NCBI RefSeq assembly: GCF_910592395.1
Contig: NC_088313.1
Location: 16,138,437 to 16,198,436 of the forward strand
Source of the DNA: Lineus longissimus
Lineage: Eukaryota; Nemertea; Pilidiophora; Heteronemertea; Lineidae
DNA length: 60,000 bases
Direction: 5' to 3'
Shown: piece after piece, positions 59,931 through 60,000 of the stretch
Layout: each line of letters opens with the position of its first letter
Numbering within the stretch: the first letter of the stretch is position 1
Position numbers and translations under genes: made by a program
Notes under the pieces: generated by a model
The model's database searches: none
Told to the model about the DNA's origin: nothing
What the model saw: the letters and a program-made list of their open reading frames with translations, nothing else

Positions 59931-60000
59931 ACCCCCTTAGCCTTTAGTGAATACCAATACTTGTAGTATACTTGTGCCCACCTCGGGAGCAGTTTCCCAC

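Overview
This is 60 kb of AT-rich eukaryotic genomic DNA with long introns and many minisatellites, foldback elements and decayed short repeats. There are no bacterial-type operons. The one gene I can identify is a metazoan RING-H2 E3 ubiquitin ligase of the RNF38/RNF44 family on the minus strand. The repeat types (a roughly 300-bp tandem repeat ending in an ACG-type microsatellite and a GGTGAGC hairpin, a mariner-type MITE, tRNA-like SINE heads) suggest an aquatic invertebrate. I cannot name the phylum or species from sequence alone.

Gene layout, minus strand, 5' to 3': a candidate first exon at 52310-52190; a second candidate first exon at 42012-41893; the NLS-like exon 34518-34298; then 19399-19192, 18891-18535, 18281-18108, 17707-17607, 17352-17271, 16948-16721 (RING) and 16340-16278 (end of RING and stop). 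From 34518 onward all eight exons join in frame with GT-AG borders. They give 477 residues, or 517 with the 42012 exon, close to vertebrate RNF38 (about 515 residues).

Inside the 14.9-kb intron (34297-19400) lies an unrelated minus-strand open exon, 30351-29375, coding 325 residues. It starts at an ATG just after an in-frame stop and ends in an AG|GTATGA donor. It ends in phase 2, the phase accepted by the 19399 exon. It could therefore be an alternative first exon that gives the ligase a new 325-residue N-terminus (729 residues in total), or it could be a nested gene. This is the most interesting item in the window.

Non-coding layout: 1-2480 is an interrupted tandem repeat with a foldback element inside the interrupting block. 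2700-5510 holds tandem duplications, two foldback elements and a GGAT microsatellite. 7540-8160 is a minisatellite of about 50 bp. 26948-28362 holds two arrays of one short repeat in opposite orientation around a loop of about 190-bp repeats. 35785-36805 is the roughly 300-bp tandem element. 37868-38111 is a foldback element with a 19-G tract. 49540-50170 and 50560-51330 are two more tandem arrays. In the remaining stretches I see no supportable gene.
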